DNA of 64,000 bases from Hufsiella arboris (GTDB lineage Bacteria > Bacteroidota > Bacteroidia > Sphingobacteriales > Sphingobacteriaceae): the NCBI RefSeq assembly GCF_009834875.1, contig NZ_WVHT01000002.1:660074-724073 (forward strand), given 5' to 3'. The notes under the pieces were generated by a model, which saw only the letters and a list, made by a program, of their open reading frames with translations, was not told where the DNA came from and did not search any database. Shown here one piece after another: positions 35,658-44,389 of the stretch. The translations under genes were made by a program, and so were the position numbers. Positions within the stretch are counted from its first letter, which is position 1. The number at the start of each line of letters is the position of its first letter.

Positions 35658-37709
35658 TTACTTACCTTTTAGGTATTTATAAATTTCTATTTGCGCGCGA
35701 TGCTGATTTTTTGAACTCGATTTACGGTACATGTTGTTCTTGCTGTGATTAATCACCCGTGCTTTGGTATTGTCTTTCAACTGGATATTGATGATGTCCC
35801 TGATCTGCTTTCTAACATCCGGATCGAATATCGGGAAACCCACTTCTACCCGGTGGTCAAGGTTGCGTGTCATCATATCCGCCGACGAGAGGAAAATCAG
35901 TTCATCACCTTTATTTCCAAAGATCCAGACACGGGCATGTTCCAAATATTTATCTACTATGCTGATCACCTCGATATTTTCACTATGTCCCGCAATTCCG
36001 GGAACCAGGCAACACATTCCCCGAACGATCATCTGGATTTTAACGCCGGCATTACTGGCTTCATAAAGTTTTTCAATGATGTCCTCATCCGAAAGGCTGT
36101 TCATTTTCAGGATCATGTATGCGTTCTCGCCTTTTTTTGCCAAATCAATTTCACGCTCAATCATCGCGGTCAATTTCGACCGGCTTTCAAGCGGAGAAAC
36201 AGCCAGGTATTCGTAATCCTTATAAAACTCCTTTTTATTAAGACCATGAAAAAAGCGCCTGGCCTCATGCGTTATACCTTTATGAGCAGTAAATAAACTG
36301 TGGTCACAATATAACTGGGCGGTTTTTTCATTATAATTTCCGGTTGCAAGGTTAGCATAATGAACCAGCTTGCCCTTCTCCTTTCGGGTCACCAGGCAAA
36401 TTTTAGAATGCACCTTATAATCCGGTATCCCGTAATTTACACGAACACCTTCCTCCTCCAGCCTGTTAGTCCAAAAAATATTAGCCTGCTCATCAAACCT
36501 TGCCTTAAGCTCAAGGAAACAGTTGACAGTTTTGCCGTTTCTCACAGCGTTTATCAATGCGTTGACCACTTTGGAATTTTGCGCGAGGCGATAAAGCGTG
36601 ATATTAATTTCAACGACTTTCGGGTCAATAGCCGATTCACGCAGGAACATCACGATATAGTCGAACGATTGATACGGCAGGTTTATCAGGAAATCTTTTT
36701 CCGCTATCTGGGCAAGAAGGCTTTTATGAGGCTCAATGCCTTTTACTGTTAACGGGGAATCGCGCTCGTATTCCAGTTCTTTACGGCCGACGTTTGGAAA
36801 CTTTATAAAGTCTTTAAAATTATGATAACGGTTACCCGGAATCAGGCCGTCTGCGTTCAGTTCAAGCCTGGAAACCAGGTTTGTCACCATATCCAACGGC
36901 ATAGCACTGTCATAAAGCAGGCGCATAGGCTTACCTTTTTTGCGCTTCTGAAGGCTTCTTGCTAATGCATCAATAAATTTTTCACTGACATTCCGGTCGA
37001 GATCAAGTTCTGCATCACGGGTAAGCTGAATGGAATATGCTTCAATCCTGGAATATTCGAAAATCGAGTAAATATCATCCAGGCAATAACGGATAATATC
37101 ATCCAGCAAGATCACAAACTTTAATTCATTTGTTTCGGGGAGAACTAAAAACCTATTCAGGTTTTCAGGAAGTTCGATCAGGCTGTACCGTATTTTTTCT
37201 TTTCGTTTTTGCTGCGTCAGCTTCACAAAAAGATAAATACCACGATCCCGTAATTCGGGAAATGGTTTATCGTCCTGGAGCATAACAGGAACCAGCGTAG
37301 ATAAAATTTGCTCCTGGCAATATTGTTTGACAAACTGGCCCCTTGAAACGTTAAGCTGCGTTTCGTTCAGTATAAATATTTTTTCCTGTGCCAGCTCGGT
37401 AACAATATCATCTTCGTAAAGGTGATCAAACTTTCGCTCCTGACGTACTACGATCGTTTTTATCTGGTTGAGTATCTTTTTAGGGTTGTATCCTAATAGC
37501 TCTTTGGCTTTTGTATTAAGGTTGGATAAGCGGTTTAGAGTTGCAACTCTTACACGATAAAATTCATCAAGGTTGGAAGAAAATATAGCGAGGAAGCGTA
37601 ATCGCTCAATCAGCGGGACCGATTTGTCGGCAGCTTCCTGCAGTACGCGGTCGTTAAAATATAACCAGCTTATTTCTCTGTTTGTGATCGGTATTTTCTC
37701 TTTCGGCAT
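35658..37709 (-). CDS. ppk1: Polyphosphate kinase 1
   Basis: 683 aa from ATG 37709 (MPKEKIPITNREISWLYFN); the frame extends to a TTG at 37745, but relatives begin just before the NREISWL motif. The phospho-acceptor region VHSKICLV and HYANLATGNYNEKTA, and the second histidine in RNLDHRVEVGFPI, are intact. It reversibly makes polyphosphate from ATP at the membrane. The C-terminus (about the last 30 residues) is basic. Operon with ppx. Confidence 0.96.
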   Translation of the reverse strand: MPKEKIPITNREISWLYFNDRVLQEAADKSVPLIERLRFLAIFSSNLDEFYRVRVATLNRLSNLNTKAKELLGYNPKKILNQIKTIVVRQERKFDHLYEDDIVTELAQEKIFILNETQLNVSRGQFVKQYCQEQILSTLVPVMLQDDKPFPELRDRGIYLFVKLTQQKRKEKIRYSLIELPENLNRFLVLPETNELKFVILLDDIIRYCLDDIYSIFEYSRIEAYSIQLTRDAELDLDRNVSEKFIDALARSLQKRKKGKPMRLLYDSAMPLDMVTNLVSRLELNADGLIPGNRYHNFKDFIKFPNVGRKELEYERDSPLTVKGIEPHKSLLAQIAEKDFLINLPYQSFDYIVMFLRESAIDPKVVEINITLYRLAQNSKVVNALINAVRNGKTVNCFLELKARFDEQANIFWTNRLEEEGVRVNYGIPDYKVHSKICLVTRKEKGKLVHYANLATGNYNEKTAQLYCDHSLFTAHKGITHEARRFFHGLNKKEFYKDYEYLAVSPLESRSKLTAMIEREIDLAKKGENAYMILKMNSLSDEDIIEKLYEASNAGVKIQMIVRGMCCLVPGIAGHSENIEVISIVDKYLEHARVWIFGNKGDELIFLSSADMMTRNLDHRVEVGFPIFDPDVRKQIRDIINIQLKDNTKARVINHSKNNMYRKSSSKNQHRAQIEIYKYLKGK

Positions 37710-37746
37710 AGTATAATAACGGCCAGAAAAAAACTGACCGTACAAA

Positions 37747-37770
37747 CACCGCAGCCTTTAGCTTGCGGTG
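37747..37770 (-). terminator. Hairpin after the histone H1-like gene
   Basis: On the minus strand CACCGCA(A)GC pairs with GCTGCGGTG with one bulged A, followed by TTTG. It lies 57 bp past the stop of the H1-like gene. The U-tract is short. Confidence 0.45.
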
Positions 37771-37826
37771 CGTAAAACTCACGATTTTAATGTTAACTTA
37801 TTATTAATTTCCGATTAACATCTGTA

Positions 37827-38444
37827 TTATGTTGCACTCGCATCTGTTGCCGGCGTATCGCTGACAGTTGTTTTCTCCGGTGCAGAGCTGGTTTTTGCAG
37901 CCGGTTTTGCTGCGGTTCTCTTACGCGTAGTAACAGGTTTGTCAACTTCCGTTTTTTTGGGCGCCGTTTTTTTAGTGGCTGCCGGTGTCACTTTAGCCGG
38001 TGCCTTGGTTGTATTTTTTTGTGTAGTACCAGTTTTTGGCTCACTTTCGGGTTTTTCCTGCGTCGTTGGTTTAATTAACTGCGCCGATTTGACGCTGGTG
38101 GCAGGCTTTGGTTTGGCTGCTGCTTTTGCGACGATTTTTTCAACTTTCGTCGGTGCTTTTTCAGCCTGCAATTTCGGCGATTTAACGGCTTTCTTTACGG
38201 TTGTTTTTACTGGCTCTGTTTTTGGCTGGACATGGTCTTTTACACCTTTAATCTTATCAGCTAATTTCCTGGCTATCTGCTTGCTGGCTTTTTTAATATC
38301 TTTTGTAATCTTCTCAGCATCATGGCCCAGGTGCTTTATTGCTTCTACAAATTTGTCTGTCACGCTAACTTCTAACTGTTTACGTGCATCCTTTTTTTGG
38401 ATTTTTTTTGATTTTGCCGGTGATGCTGATTTACTCTTTTTCAT
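37827..38444 (-). CDS. Histone H1-like Lys/Ala/Pro-rich protein
   Basis: 205 aa from ATG 38444. Residues about 25-75 form a likely amphipathic helix (VTDKFVEAIKHLGHDAEKI...). The rest is low-complexity Lys/Ala/Pro/Thr with AKPAAK- and KKTAPKK-type repeats, like AlgP or eukaryotic H1 tails. I infer a DNA- or polyphosphate-binding nucleoid protein. Its biased codon make-up leaves a long meaningless open frame on the other strand. Next to ppk1, on the same strand. Confidence 0.75.
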   Translation of the reverse strand: MKKSKSASPAKSKKIQKKDARKQLEVSVTDKFVEAIKHLGHDAEKITKDIKKASKQIARKLADKIKGVKDHVQPKTEPVKTTVKKAVKSPKLQAEKAPTKVEKIVAKAAAKPKPATSVKSAQLIKPTTQEKPESEPKTGTTQKNTTKAPAKVTPAATKKTAPKKTEVDKPVTTRKRTAAKPAAKTSSAPEKTTVSDTPATDASAT

Positions 38445-38553
38445 GTTTCTACGATTAAGTTTAAGTTTTATCTTTGAAAAGCGATTAAATCGCCAAAATG
38501 TTTGCTTGCCTAAATCTATCCACATATTTTATAACATTCAAATTTTTTTATTC

Positions 38554-39045
38554 ATGCCTTCATTCGACATCGTCAGCAAGATTGACCCACAGACGTTAGA
38601 TAACGCAATTAATAACGCTAAGAAGGAAATTTTGAATCGCTATGATTTCAACGATTCAAAAAGCACCGTTGATCTGGATAAGAAAACCAGTGAAATAACA
38701 ATTGTGACGGAAAATGATATGCGTCTTAAAGCGATTCAGGATTCGATTATTTCCCGAATGGTGAAACAAAGTCTCGACCCAAACGCACTTGATATGGGAA
38801 AGGAACAGTACGCATCCGGAAATATGATTCGTAAGGAAATTAAAATTAAAGAGGGCATCGACAAGGAAGCTGCAAAAAAAATCGTTAAGAAAATTAAAGA
38901 CAGCGGCTTGAAAGTTCAGGCGTCTATCATGGACGACCAGGTGCGTGTACAAGGAAAAAAAATCGACGATTTGCAGGCGGTGATTTCGCTCTGCCGCGGA
39001 GAGGATTTCGGACAGCCTTTGCAATACATCAACATGCGGAACTAA
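38554..39045 (+). CDS. yajQ: YajQ family cyclic-di-GMP-binding protein
   Basis: 163 aa from ATG 38554 (MPSFDIVSKIDPQTLDNAINNAKKEI... start is diagnostic); the frame opens further upstream only because of the H1-like gene opposite. Two ferredoxin-like halves, with KIVKKIKDSGLKVQASIMDDQVRV typical. Relatives bind nucleotides (c-di-GMP in Xanthomonas) and some act as co-regulators. Its stop is directly followed by the GNAT start codon. Confidence 0.95.
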   Translation: MPSFDIVSKIDPQTLDNAINNAKKEILNRYDFNDSKSTVDLDKKTSEITIVTENDMRLKAIQDSIISRMVKQSLDPNALDMGKEQYASGNMIRKEIKIKEGIDKEAAKKIVKKIKDSGLKVQASIMDDQVRVQGKKIDDLQAVISLCRGEDFGQPLQYINMRN

Positions 39046-39510
39046 ATGGAAAGTATTTCAATTTCCACCGACAAAAACCTGCTGGACCTCGATCTTATTT
39101 ATGACTTCATCGGCAGGCAATCGTACTGGGCTCAAAATATCCCGTTTGAAACGCTGAAACGCTCTATTGATAACTCACTTTGTTTCGGCGTGTATGACAA
39201 CGGCTCCCAGATCGGTTTCGCCAGGGTAATTTCTGATAACGCAACCTTCGCTTACCTGGCCGATGTGTTTATTGTCCCGGAATATCGCGGCCGCGGTTTA
39301 TCGAAAATGCTTGTTAGCTACATTATAAGTTACTCCGAATTGCAGGGGTTGCGACGTTGGTTACTTGCAACAGCCGACGCGCATGGCCTTTACAAACAGT
39401 TTGGTTTTACGGAGCTTTCGCAACCTGATAATATCATGGAAATCAAAAATGCGGATGTTTATAAAAATGCAGAAGTTGGAGATTCTGCGGCAAACGGAAC
39501 CAGCGAATAG
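39046..39510 (+). CDS. GNAT N-acetyltransferase
   Basis: 154 aa. Acetyl-CoA binding motif A is VFIVPEYRGRGLSKMLV (R/Q-x-x-G-x-G form). The C-terminal LYKQFGFTEL is typical of the small-molecule GNATs. The substrate is unknown. Its ATG directly abuts the yajQ stop, indicating translational coupling. Confidence 0.92.
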   Translation: MESISISTDKNLLDLDLIYDFIGRQSYWAQNIPFETLKRSIDNSLCFGVYDNGSQIGFARVISDNATFAYLADVFIVPEYRGRGLSKMLVSYIISYSELQGLRRWLLATADAHGLYKQFGFTELSQPDNIMEIKNADVYKNAEVGDSAANGTSE

Positions 39511-39548
39511 TTAAACGGCTGAACAATCCTGCCGGCTGTCCGTTTAAC
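39510..39548. terminator. Inverted repeat after the GNAT gene
   Basis: GTTAAACGG (39510-39518) pairs with CCGTTTAAC (39540-39548) around a 21-base loop. No T-run follows; it is perhaps a weak terminator or an mRNA end. Confidence 0.4.
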
Positions 39549-39573
39549 AATGGAAGTTCTTTAATTATAAACC

Positions 39574-40467
39574 ATGGAAAACAGCAACAATATCCTCACT
39601 TCAACAGTCGCAATCGGAAAAAATTCATCCCATCCATTAATTGCCAATCGGCCGGGCTATGGTACGATGCGCTTAACGGGTAAGGATGTTTGGGGAGAGC
39701 CGGAAAATCGTCCGGAGGCCTTGCAAATACTTCGACGAGCTATTGAGCTGGGTGTTAATTATCTTGACACTGCAGACTATTACGGTTATGGAGTTACCAA
39801 CCGCCTGATCGAGGAAGCATTATACCCCTATCCATCCGATCTGATAATCGGTACAAAAATAGGTGCGATGCGAAAAGACGACAAAAGCTGGAACGTATTT
39901 TCCAAACCGGAACAACTAAGGCAGAGCGTCGAAAACAATTTGAAAGAACTGAAGCTCGAACAACTTTCATTAGTACATTTCCGCGTTATGCCCGTAGGTG
40001 AGACAAGTTTTGAAGAATCGCTCGAAGCCATGTTCCAGTTGCAGAATGAAGGCAAGATACTTCATGTTGGGTTAAGCAATGTTTCGAGAGAACAGCTGCA
40101 AACCGGTTTGAAAATGGGAAATATAGCAAGTGTACAAAACCTGTACGGTTACACTCAGCGCACTACATTGAGTGGCCCGATGGGCGGCGCCGGCGGCGAA
40201 GAGATTTTAGATTTACTGGAAGAAAATGAGATACCGCTTATTCCCTACTTCTCCTTACAAACATCTTTAAATAAAACACAGGAAAAAATTGAACAGGTTG
40301 CCAAAAAATACGAACTAAGCATCGCACAAATGAATATCGTATGGCTGCTGCACAAATCTCCCTGGATATTGCCGATTCCGGGAACCACCTCGTTGGCTCA
40401 TTTGGAGGAAAATCTAAACGCGGCTAAAACAACACTCGATAAGGAGGATATCGAGTTTTTAAGTTAG
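39574..40467 (+). CDS. Aldo/keto reductase
   Basis: 297 aa (beta/alpha)8 NADPH oxidoreductase. Catalytic residues: Asp in NYLDTADYYG with the Tyr just after, Lys in IIGTKIGA, His in LVHFRVM. NADPH-phosphate site near IPIPGTT (written from LPIPGTTSLAHLEEN). The substrate is not evident. It stands 63 bp from the GNAT gene and 56 bp from the MBL gene. Confidence 0.92.
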   Translation: MENSNNILTSTVAIGKNSSHPLIANRPGYGTMRLTGKDVWGEPENRPEALQILRRAIELGVNYLDTADYYGYGVTNRLIEEALYPYPSDLIIGTKIGAMRKDDKSWNVFSKPEQLRQSVENNLKELKLEQLSLVHFRVMPVGETSFEESLEAMFQLQNEGKILHVGLSNVSREQLQTGLKMGNIASVQNLYGYTQRTTLSGPMGGAGGEEILDLLEENEIPLIPYFSLQTSLNKTQEKIEQVAKKYELSIAQMNIVWLLHKSPWILPIPGTTSLAHLEENLNAAKTTLDKEDIEFLS

Positions 40468-40523
40468 GACCGTTTTAGAGACTATTCCCGTCAACAAATC
40501 CTGGGCGACGCAGTTACCTACTC

Positions 40524-41216
40524 ATGGGCGTCATTCAAATTTCGGATCATGTTTACCAGCTCGAACTTCCGTTGGTTAATGTATTCTTGCTGGAATTAAA
40601 CCAGGAACTGGTGCTCATCGATGTCGGTCCTTACAAAAGCAAAAGGCTTCTTTACCAACTGATTTGTGAAACGGGACGCGACCCATTAAAAATTGCGCAC
40701 ATTGTCATCACTCATGCCCATTACGATCATACCGGCGCTTTGTCCGCAATAAAAAAGGACACAAACGCAAGGGTTTATATGCAAGCTGATGACGCCAGCC
40801 TGGTGTCAAAAGGTATAGCCTGGCAGCCAACAAACGCTATCGCTTCGTTTTTAATGACAACATTCACGCTGGGCGGAAAAATCAAATTCCCGTTTATAAA
40901 TATCAAGCCGGTAACTGCGGATGAATTTATTGAAAGTGGAACAATTCTGCTAAATGAGCTGCTGGTAATAACTGCTCCGGGACATTGGAAAAACCAGGTC
41001 GTTTTACTGATGCAATCGGACGGCGGGTTGCTGTTTGCGGCTGACAGCGCAGAGAATATTTCCGGGTTAAAACTATCGTCGGAAAACCAGGATAGGCGGA
41101 TAGCTTCTTCATCATTGAAAAAGCTATCCGCATTGGATTTCAGTAAAGCGGTTTTCAGCCATGGGAAACCTATTATCAGTTCGGCTTCAGAAATATTCAG
41201 GAAAACGTTCGGTTAA
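40524..41216 (+). CDS. MBL-fold metallo-hydrolase
   Basis: 230 aa. Metal motif HAHYDH at 64-69, with later ligands in APGHWKNQV, FAADSAEN and FSHGKPI. All expected ligands are present, so it is likely an active hydrolase; the substrate is unknown. It converges with the DinB-like gene 18 bp away. Confidence 0.9.
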   Translation: MGVIQISDHVYQLELPLVNVFLLELNQELVLIDVGPYKSKRLLYQLICETGRDPLKIAHIVITHAHYDHTGALSAIKKDTNARVYMQADDASLVSKGIAWQPTNAIASFLMTTFTLGGKIKFPFINIKPVTADEFIESGTILLNELLVITAPGHWKNQVVLLMQSDGGLLFAADSAENISGLKLSSENQDRRIASSSLKKLSALDFSKAVFSHGKPIISSASEIFRKTFG

Positions 41217-41234
41217 CCTTCGGTTTTCAGCAAT

Positions 41235-41741
41235 TCAGGATTGGCTGAATTCCATCTCGTCGGCACTGGGGCCATAGCTTCCTGGGATTGGTATATCTAA
41301 TAGACGGAGAAAAACTCCCAATTGCGCCCGGTGATGAACGATCTGGTTCAGCGACATCCGGATAACCTCCGCTTTTGTTGAGGTTGAGTATATTTCCTCG
41401 CCATTCCTTAATGTCCAGTTTTTACCGAGTTCAGACTCCCTGGCAACAGCCAGCGCCGCTCTTCCTTTTTCGAGTGTCGTTTCAAAATATCGCATCAGAT
41501 CTTCATTCGTTTTATTAACCTGCGGCTCGTATTGATTATTTTGAAAGTCAAGTTCATTGGTAGTTAGCGCCATTTCTATCCAACCCGGCAACTCAGCTAC
41601 GTGATTGCTTAGACGGCCAAGAGTCATGCTTTTTTCATGAGGTTTCCAGTCGGCTTTATCCATTGGGACCCGCTCGAGCATTTTTCTGCTCGTAACGGCT
41701 TCCTGTTCCAGTTCCTTTAAGAAAATTTCAATTTGTGACAT
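41235..41741 (-). CDS. DinB-like metal-dependent four-helix protein
   Basis: 168 aa of the DinB/YfiT superfamily. Three metal-ligand histidines are visible: in LSNHVAELPGW and in the paired IVHHRAQLG. Family members include thiol transferases (bacillithiol, mycothiol). The biochemical role here is unknown. It is not the DinB polymerase, which is a separate gene at 42.5-43.6 kb. It lies 70 bp downstream of the WYL regulator on the same strand and may be co-transcribed with it. Confidence 0.9.
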   Translation of the reverse strand: MSQIEIFLKELEQEAVTSRKMLERVPMDKADWKPHEKSMTLGRLSNHVAELPGWIEMALTTNELDFQNNQYEPQVNKTNEDLMRYFETTLEKGRAALAVARESELGKNWTLRNGEEIYSTSTKAEVIRMSLNQIVHHRAQLGVFLRLLDIPIPGSYGPSADEMEFSQS

Positions 41742-41811
41742 ATGCGAATGTTTTTGTTTATCCGAAATAACAAACGCTCACTGTCAACCCTATGTCAGTC
41801 GGTAAAAAAAA

Positions 41812-42501
41812 TTAGTAATCAACAGGAATTTGTTTCATATACTCGGAAACTTCCATGTGGTTTTGATTTGAAAACGGCAGATCTGTATTCTTTAAACTGG
41901 CAATTCTCGAAACCCGAAAATCACGATAATCATTTCGCAGACTACACCATGCAATTAAATGCCAGCTTAAAGCATAAAAGATCAGTCCTATCGGCTCGAT
42001 AAACCTTCTGCTTTGTTGCTCTGCCTTGTTAAGGTATTCGATTTCCACTTGATTTTTGCTGGTTATTGCATGCTGAATAAGCGATAAATAGTTGTAATTA
42101 ACAACAAAACAAGCTGGTACCTGCAGCTTGATATTATTACTTAGAAATTCAACCTGCTCCTTTTGCGTCGTCTTTAAAACGGACTTAACTTTATTTAAAG
42201 CGGAGGTAAAGTTGTTCTTTGTGGATTCATCAGTAAAACCATGAACCAGCGCTTCAACAAGCAATAGGGAATTGGCTTCGTCGGTACTAAATGAAACAGG
42301 TGGCAGAAAATATCCGTTAACGACAAAATAGCCCTTGTTAGGTTCGAAGCTGAGCGGAATTCCCTGTTCGCAGAGAGCTTTTAAATCGCGATAGGCGGTC
42401 CGGATGCTTATATTAAACTTCTCCGATATTAATTCGATCATTGTGTACTTCCTCGACTGGAGAAAAGTAAGAAGTCCGAATAAGCGGTCGATGCGGTTCA
42501 T
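41812..42501 (-). CDS. YafY-type HTH/WYL-domain transcriptional regulator
   Basis: 229 aa. HTH_11 (residues about 5-60: LLTFLQSRKYTMIELISEKFNISIRT) and a WYL-like domain (about 135-215), with the motif reading SWHLIAWC in place of W-Y-L. WYL proteins sense nucleotides or ssDNA and often control DNA-damage genes. Its own -7 box lies 4 bp before ATG. It is directly downstream of the Pol IV operon. Confidence 0.9.
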   Translation of the reverse strand: MNRIDRLFGLLTFLQSRKYTMIELISEKFNISIRTAYRDLKALCEQGIPLSFEPNKGYFVVNGYFLPPVSFSTDEANSLLLVEALVHGFTDESTKNNFTSALNKVKSVLKTTQKEQVEFLSNNIKLQVPACFVVNYNYLSLIQHAITSKNQVEIEYLNKAEQQSRRFIEPIGLIFYALSWHLIAWCSLRNDYRDFRVSRIASLKNTDLPFSNQNHMEVSEYMKQIPVDY

Positions 42502-42505
42502 AAAT

Positions 42506-42513
42506 CAAATATA
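42506..42513 (-). promoter_or_regulatory. Bacteroidota -7 box for the WYL regulator
   Basis: TATATTTG on the minus strand, 4 bp before ATG; exact TAnnTTTG. It gives the regulator its own promoter, separate from the upstream repair operon. Confidence 0.55.
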
Positions 42514-42525
42514 CTGGTAAAACGG

Positions 42526-43632
42526 TCAACTATCGAAGAGCTTCAACTGCTCGCTTTCTACTTGAGGTGCTTGCATTACCAGGTCAAATCTCGATAAAGT
42601 AATGCCCAGCAGGCGTATTTTTTTATCTTGCAGGTCCACGTTGTTAAGCAAACTTTTCGCCGTTTCAAGGATGGTTTGCTGATCGCCTATCAGAGATTGA
42701 AAAGAGTGATTACGGGTGATCTGCCTGAAATCACTAAACTTCACTTTTAAAGTAAGTGTTCGTCCTTTTAACTCATTTTTTTCAAGTCGATTTGCAACAG
42801 TTTCTGCTATTTTGCTAAGTTCCTGATACATTTCATCCGGTGTGGTCAAATCATAAGGAAAAGTATCCTCTGCTCCTACAGATTTCGTTTCACGGTGCGG
42901 CTGCACTTCCCTGTTATCGATTCCTCTTACAATCCTAAAATAAAAACTGCCAGACTTGCCGAAATGCCTGACCATATCGCTTTCACTTAACTTTTTAAGA
43001 TCAGCACCTTTAAACAGTCCCAGGCTCTGCATTTTCTTAGCGGTTACCTTTCCGACCCCGTAAAACTTTTCTACAGGTAAATTTTCGATAAACGTTTCAA
43101 CTTTTGATGGCCCGATAAATGTCAAGCCATTGGGTTTATTAATATCCGAGGCGATTTTTGCGATAAATTTATTAATAGAAACGCCTGCCGAGGCGGTGAG
43201 CTGTAGTTCGTCAAAAATGGCCTTTTTGATTTGTTCAGCAATTTCCAGCGCCGACCCAATGCCCAGTTTATCGTTTGTTACATCCAGGTACGCTTCATCA
43301 AGCGATAACGGCTCAATCAAATCGGTATAGCGGCTGAAGATCTCACGAATGTATGACGATGTTTCTTTATAGGCAGCGAAGCGCGGCCTGATAAAAATCA
43401 AATCAGGACACAACCTTAAAGCTTCTTTTGAAGGCATAGCGGATCTGACGCCAAACTTCCGCGCTTCATAACTCGCCGTAGCTACTACTCCGCCCCGTCC
43501 CTCCGGCGAACCGCCGACAGCTATCGGCTTGCCAACGTACTCCGGATTGTCGCGCTGCTCAACAGACGCATAAAAAGCATCCATATCGATGTGAATAATC
43601 TTACGAATGATTGTATGCTGTTTATCAACCAT
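42526..43632 (-). CDS. dinB: DNA polymerase IV (Y-family)
   Basis: 368 aa. Catalytic acids: IIHIDMDAFYASVEQRD and EPLSLDEAYLDVT. The steric-gate region is FYASV. The little-finger domain includes RTLTLKVKFSDF. The C-terminus EQLKLFDS contains a near-consensus sliding-clamp motif (QLKLF). It performs error-prone bypass of lesions. Its start abuts the TIGR03915 stop, so it is the third gene of the repair operon, probably under the fourth operator site. Confidence 0.97.
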   Translation of the reverse strand: MVDKQHTIIRKIIHIDMDAFYASVEQRDNPEYVGKPIAVGGSPEGRGGVVATASYEARKFGVRSAMPSKEALRLCPDLIFIRPRFAAYKETSSYIREIFSRYTDLIEPLSLDEAYLDVTNDKLGIGSALEIAEQIKKAIFDELQLTASAGVSINKFIAKIASDINKPNGLTFIGPSKVETFIENLPVEKFYGVGKVTAKKMQSLGLFKGADLKKLSESDMVRHFGKSGSFYFRIVRGIDNREVQPHRETKSVGAEDTFPYDLTTPDEMYQELSKIAETVANRLEKNELKGRTLTLKVKFSDFRQITRNHSFQSLIGDQQTILETAKSLLNNVDLQDKKIRLLGITLSRFDLVMQAPQVESEQLKLFDS

Positions 43633-44388
43633 TTAAGCCGGTAACTTCTCAGTTAAATATTTCCAGTATCGTTTGGGAACATGCCTTATATGCAATTTGC
43701 TATTTTTTCGTGGCTTGATATTAACGCTTTGAAAATAATCCTTCCACAAGGTTTGGTACAATACTTCGTCTTCATGAAAAATTGAACCCTCAGTCGGAGA
43801 TTCGCTTATATCCAAAGTTACTTCCTGCACATCACTCAAATCGTAATAAATTCCATACTTTCTTTTCAGATCATAAATCAGCCACTGCTGATCGGCGTAC
43901 CTGTTTTTGAAATGCTTTGCTATTAGTGGCAAAACATTGAAATCAGGCGAAATATGAGCATAATATAATCCATCGGCCAACTGTTGAAAGCGGATAAAAG
44001 CTTCCATTCGGTGCTTTTCCCGGTGAACCATTTTTGCTACTTTGTCGATAGTTAAAACACAAGTATTGCCATAAGCTTGTTCAGGAGATTTGTCTGAAGA
44101 AAAAACGAGTTTAATGAAATTTAGTAGCTGGTCCTCGATTCCATGCTGCTCCGATAAAAAAACCGGAAAAAGCTTTCCAAAACCGTTCGAGGACAGTTTT
44201 TTTGAAAGTGAAGCCAGAACTCGCGAAGCCTTGTTAATGTCGGTAATAACAGTTTTCTCATTACCGAGCAGCGACGGCTGAAAGCTCTTTTCAGCCAAAA
44301 TCGATACGTCGCATAATTTATATTCATAATATTCGAATACCGCTGTCATTAAGCCATTCCAGGATCCGTCATAAACCAGGTAAGTCAT
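43633..44388 (-). CDS. TIGR03915-family putative DNA repair protein (DUF4130)
   Basis: 251 aa. It begins TYLVYDGSWNGLMTAVFEYYEYK, the family's typical start, and has a later MVHREKHRMEAFIRFQ region and a C-terminal DERDIRHVPKRYWKYL-like stretch (here HIRHVPKRYWKYL). Family knowledge: always beside the radical SAM protein TIGR03916, annotated as DNA repair by context, biochemistry unknown. It is 1 bp from the radical SAM gene and abuts Pol IV. Confidence 0.92.
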   Translation of the reverse strand: MTYLVYDGSWNGLMTAVFEYYEYKLCDVSILAEKSFQPSLLGNEKTVITDINKASRVLASLSKKLSSNGFGKLFPVFLSEQHGIEDQLLNFIKLVFSSDKSPEQAYGNTCVLTIDKVAKMVHREKHRMEAFIRFQQLADGLYYAHISPDFNVLPLIAKHFKNRYADQQWLIYDLKRKYGIYYDLSDVQEVTLDISESPTEGSIFHEDEVLYQTLWKDYFQSVNIKPRKNSKLHIRHVPKRYWKYLTEKLPA

Positions 44389-44389
44389 T

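Noticed and set aside
37939..38553. Long plus-strand open frame running into yajQ
   Set aside because: It is the mirror of the Lys/Ala/Pro-rich H1-like gene on the minus strand; yajQ homologues start at MPSFDIVSK (38554).
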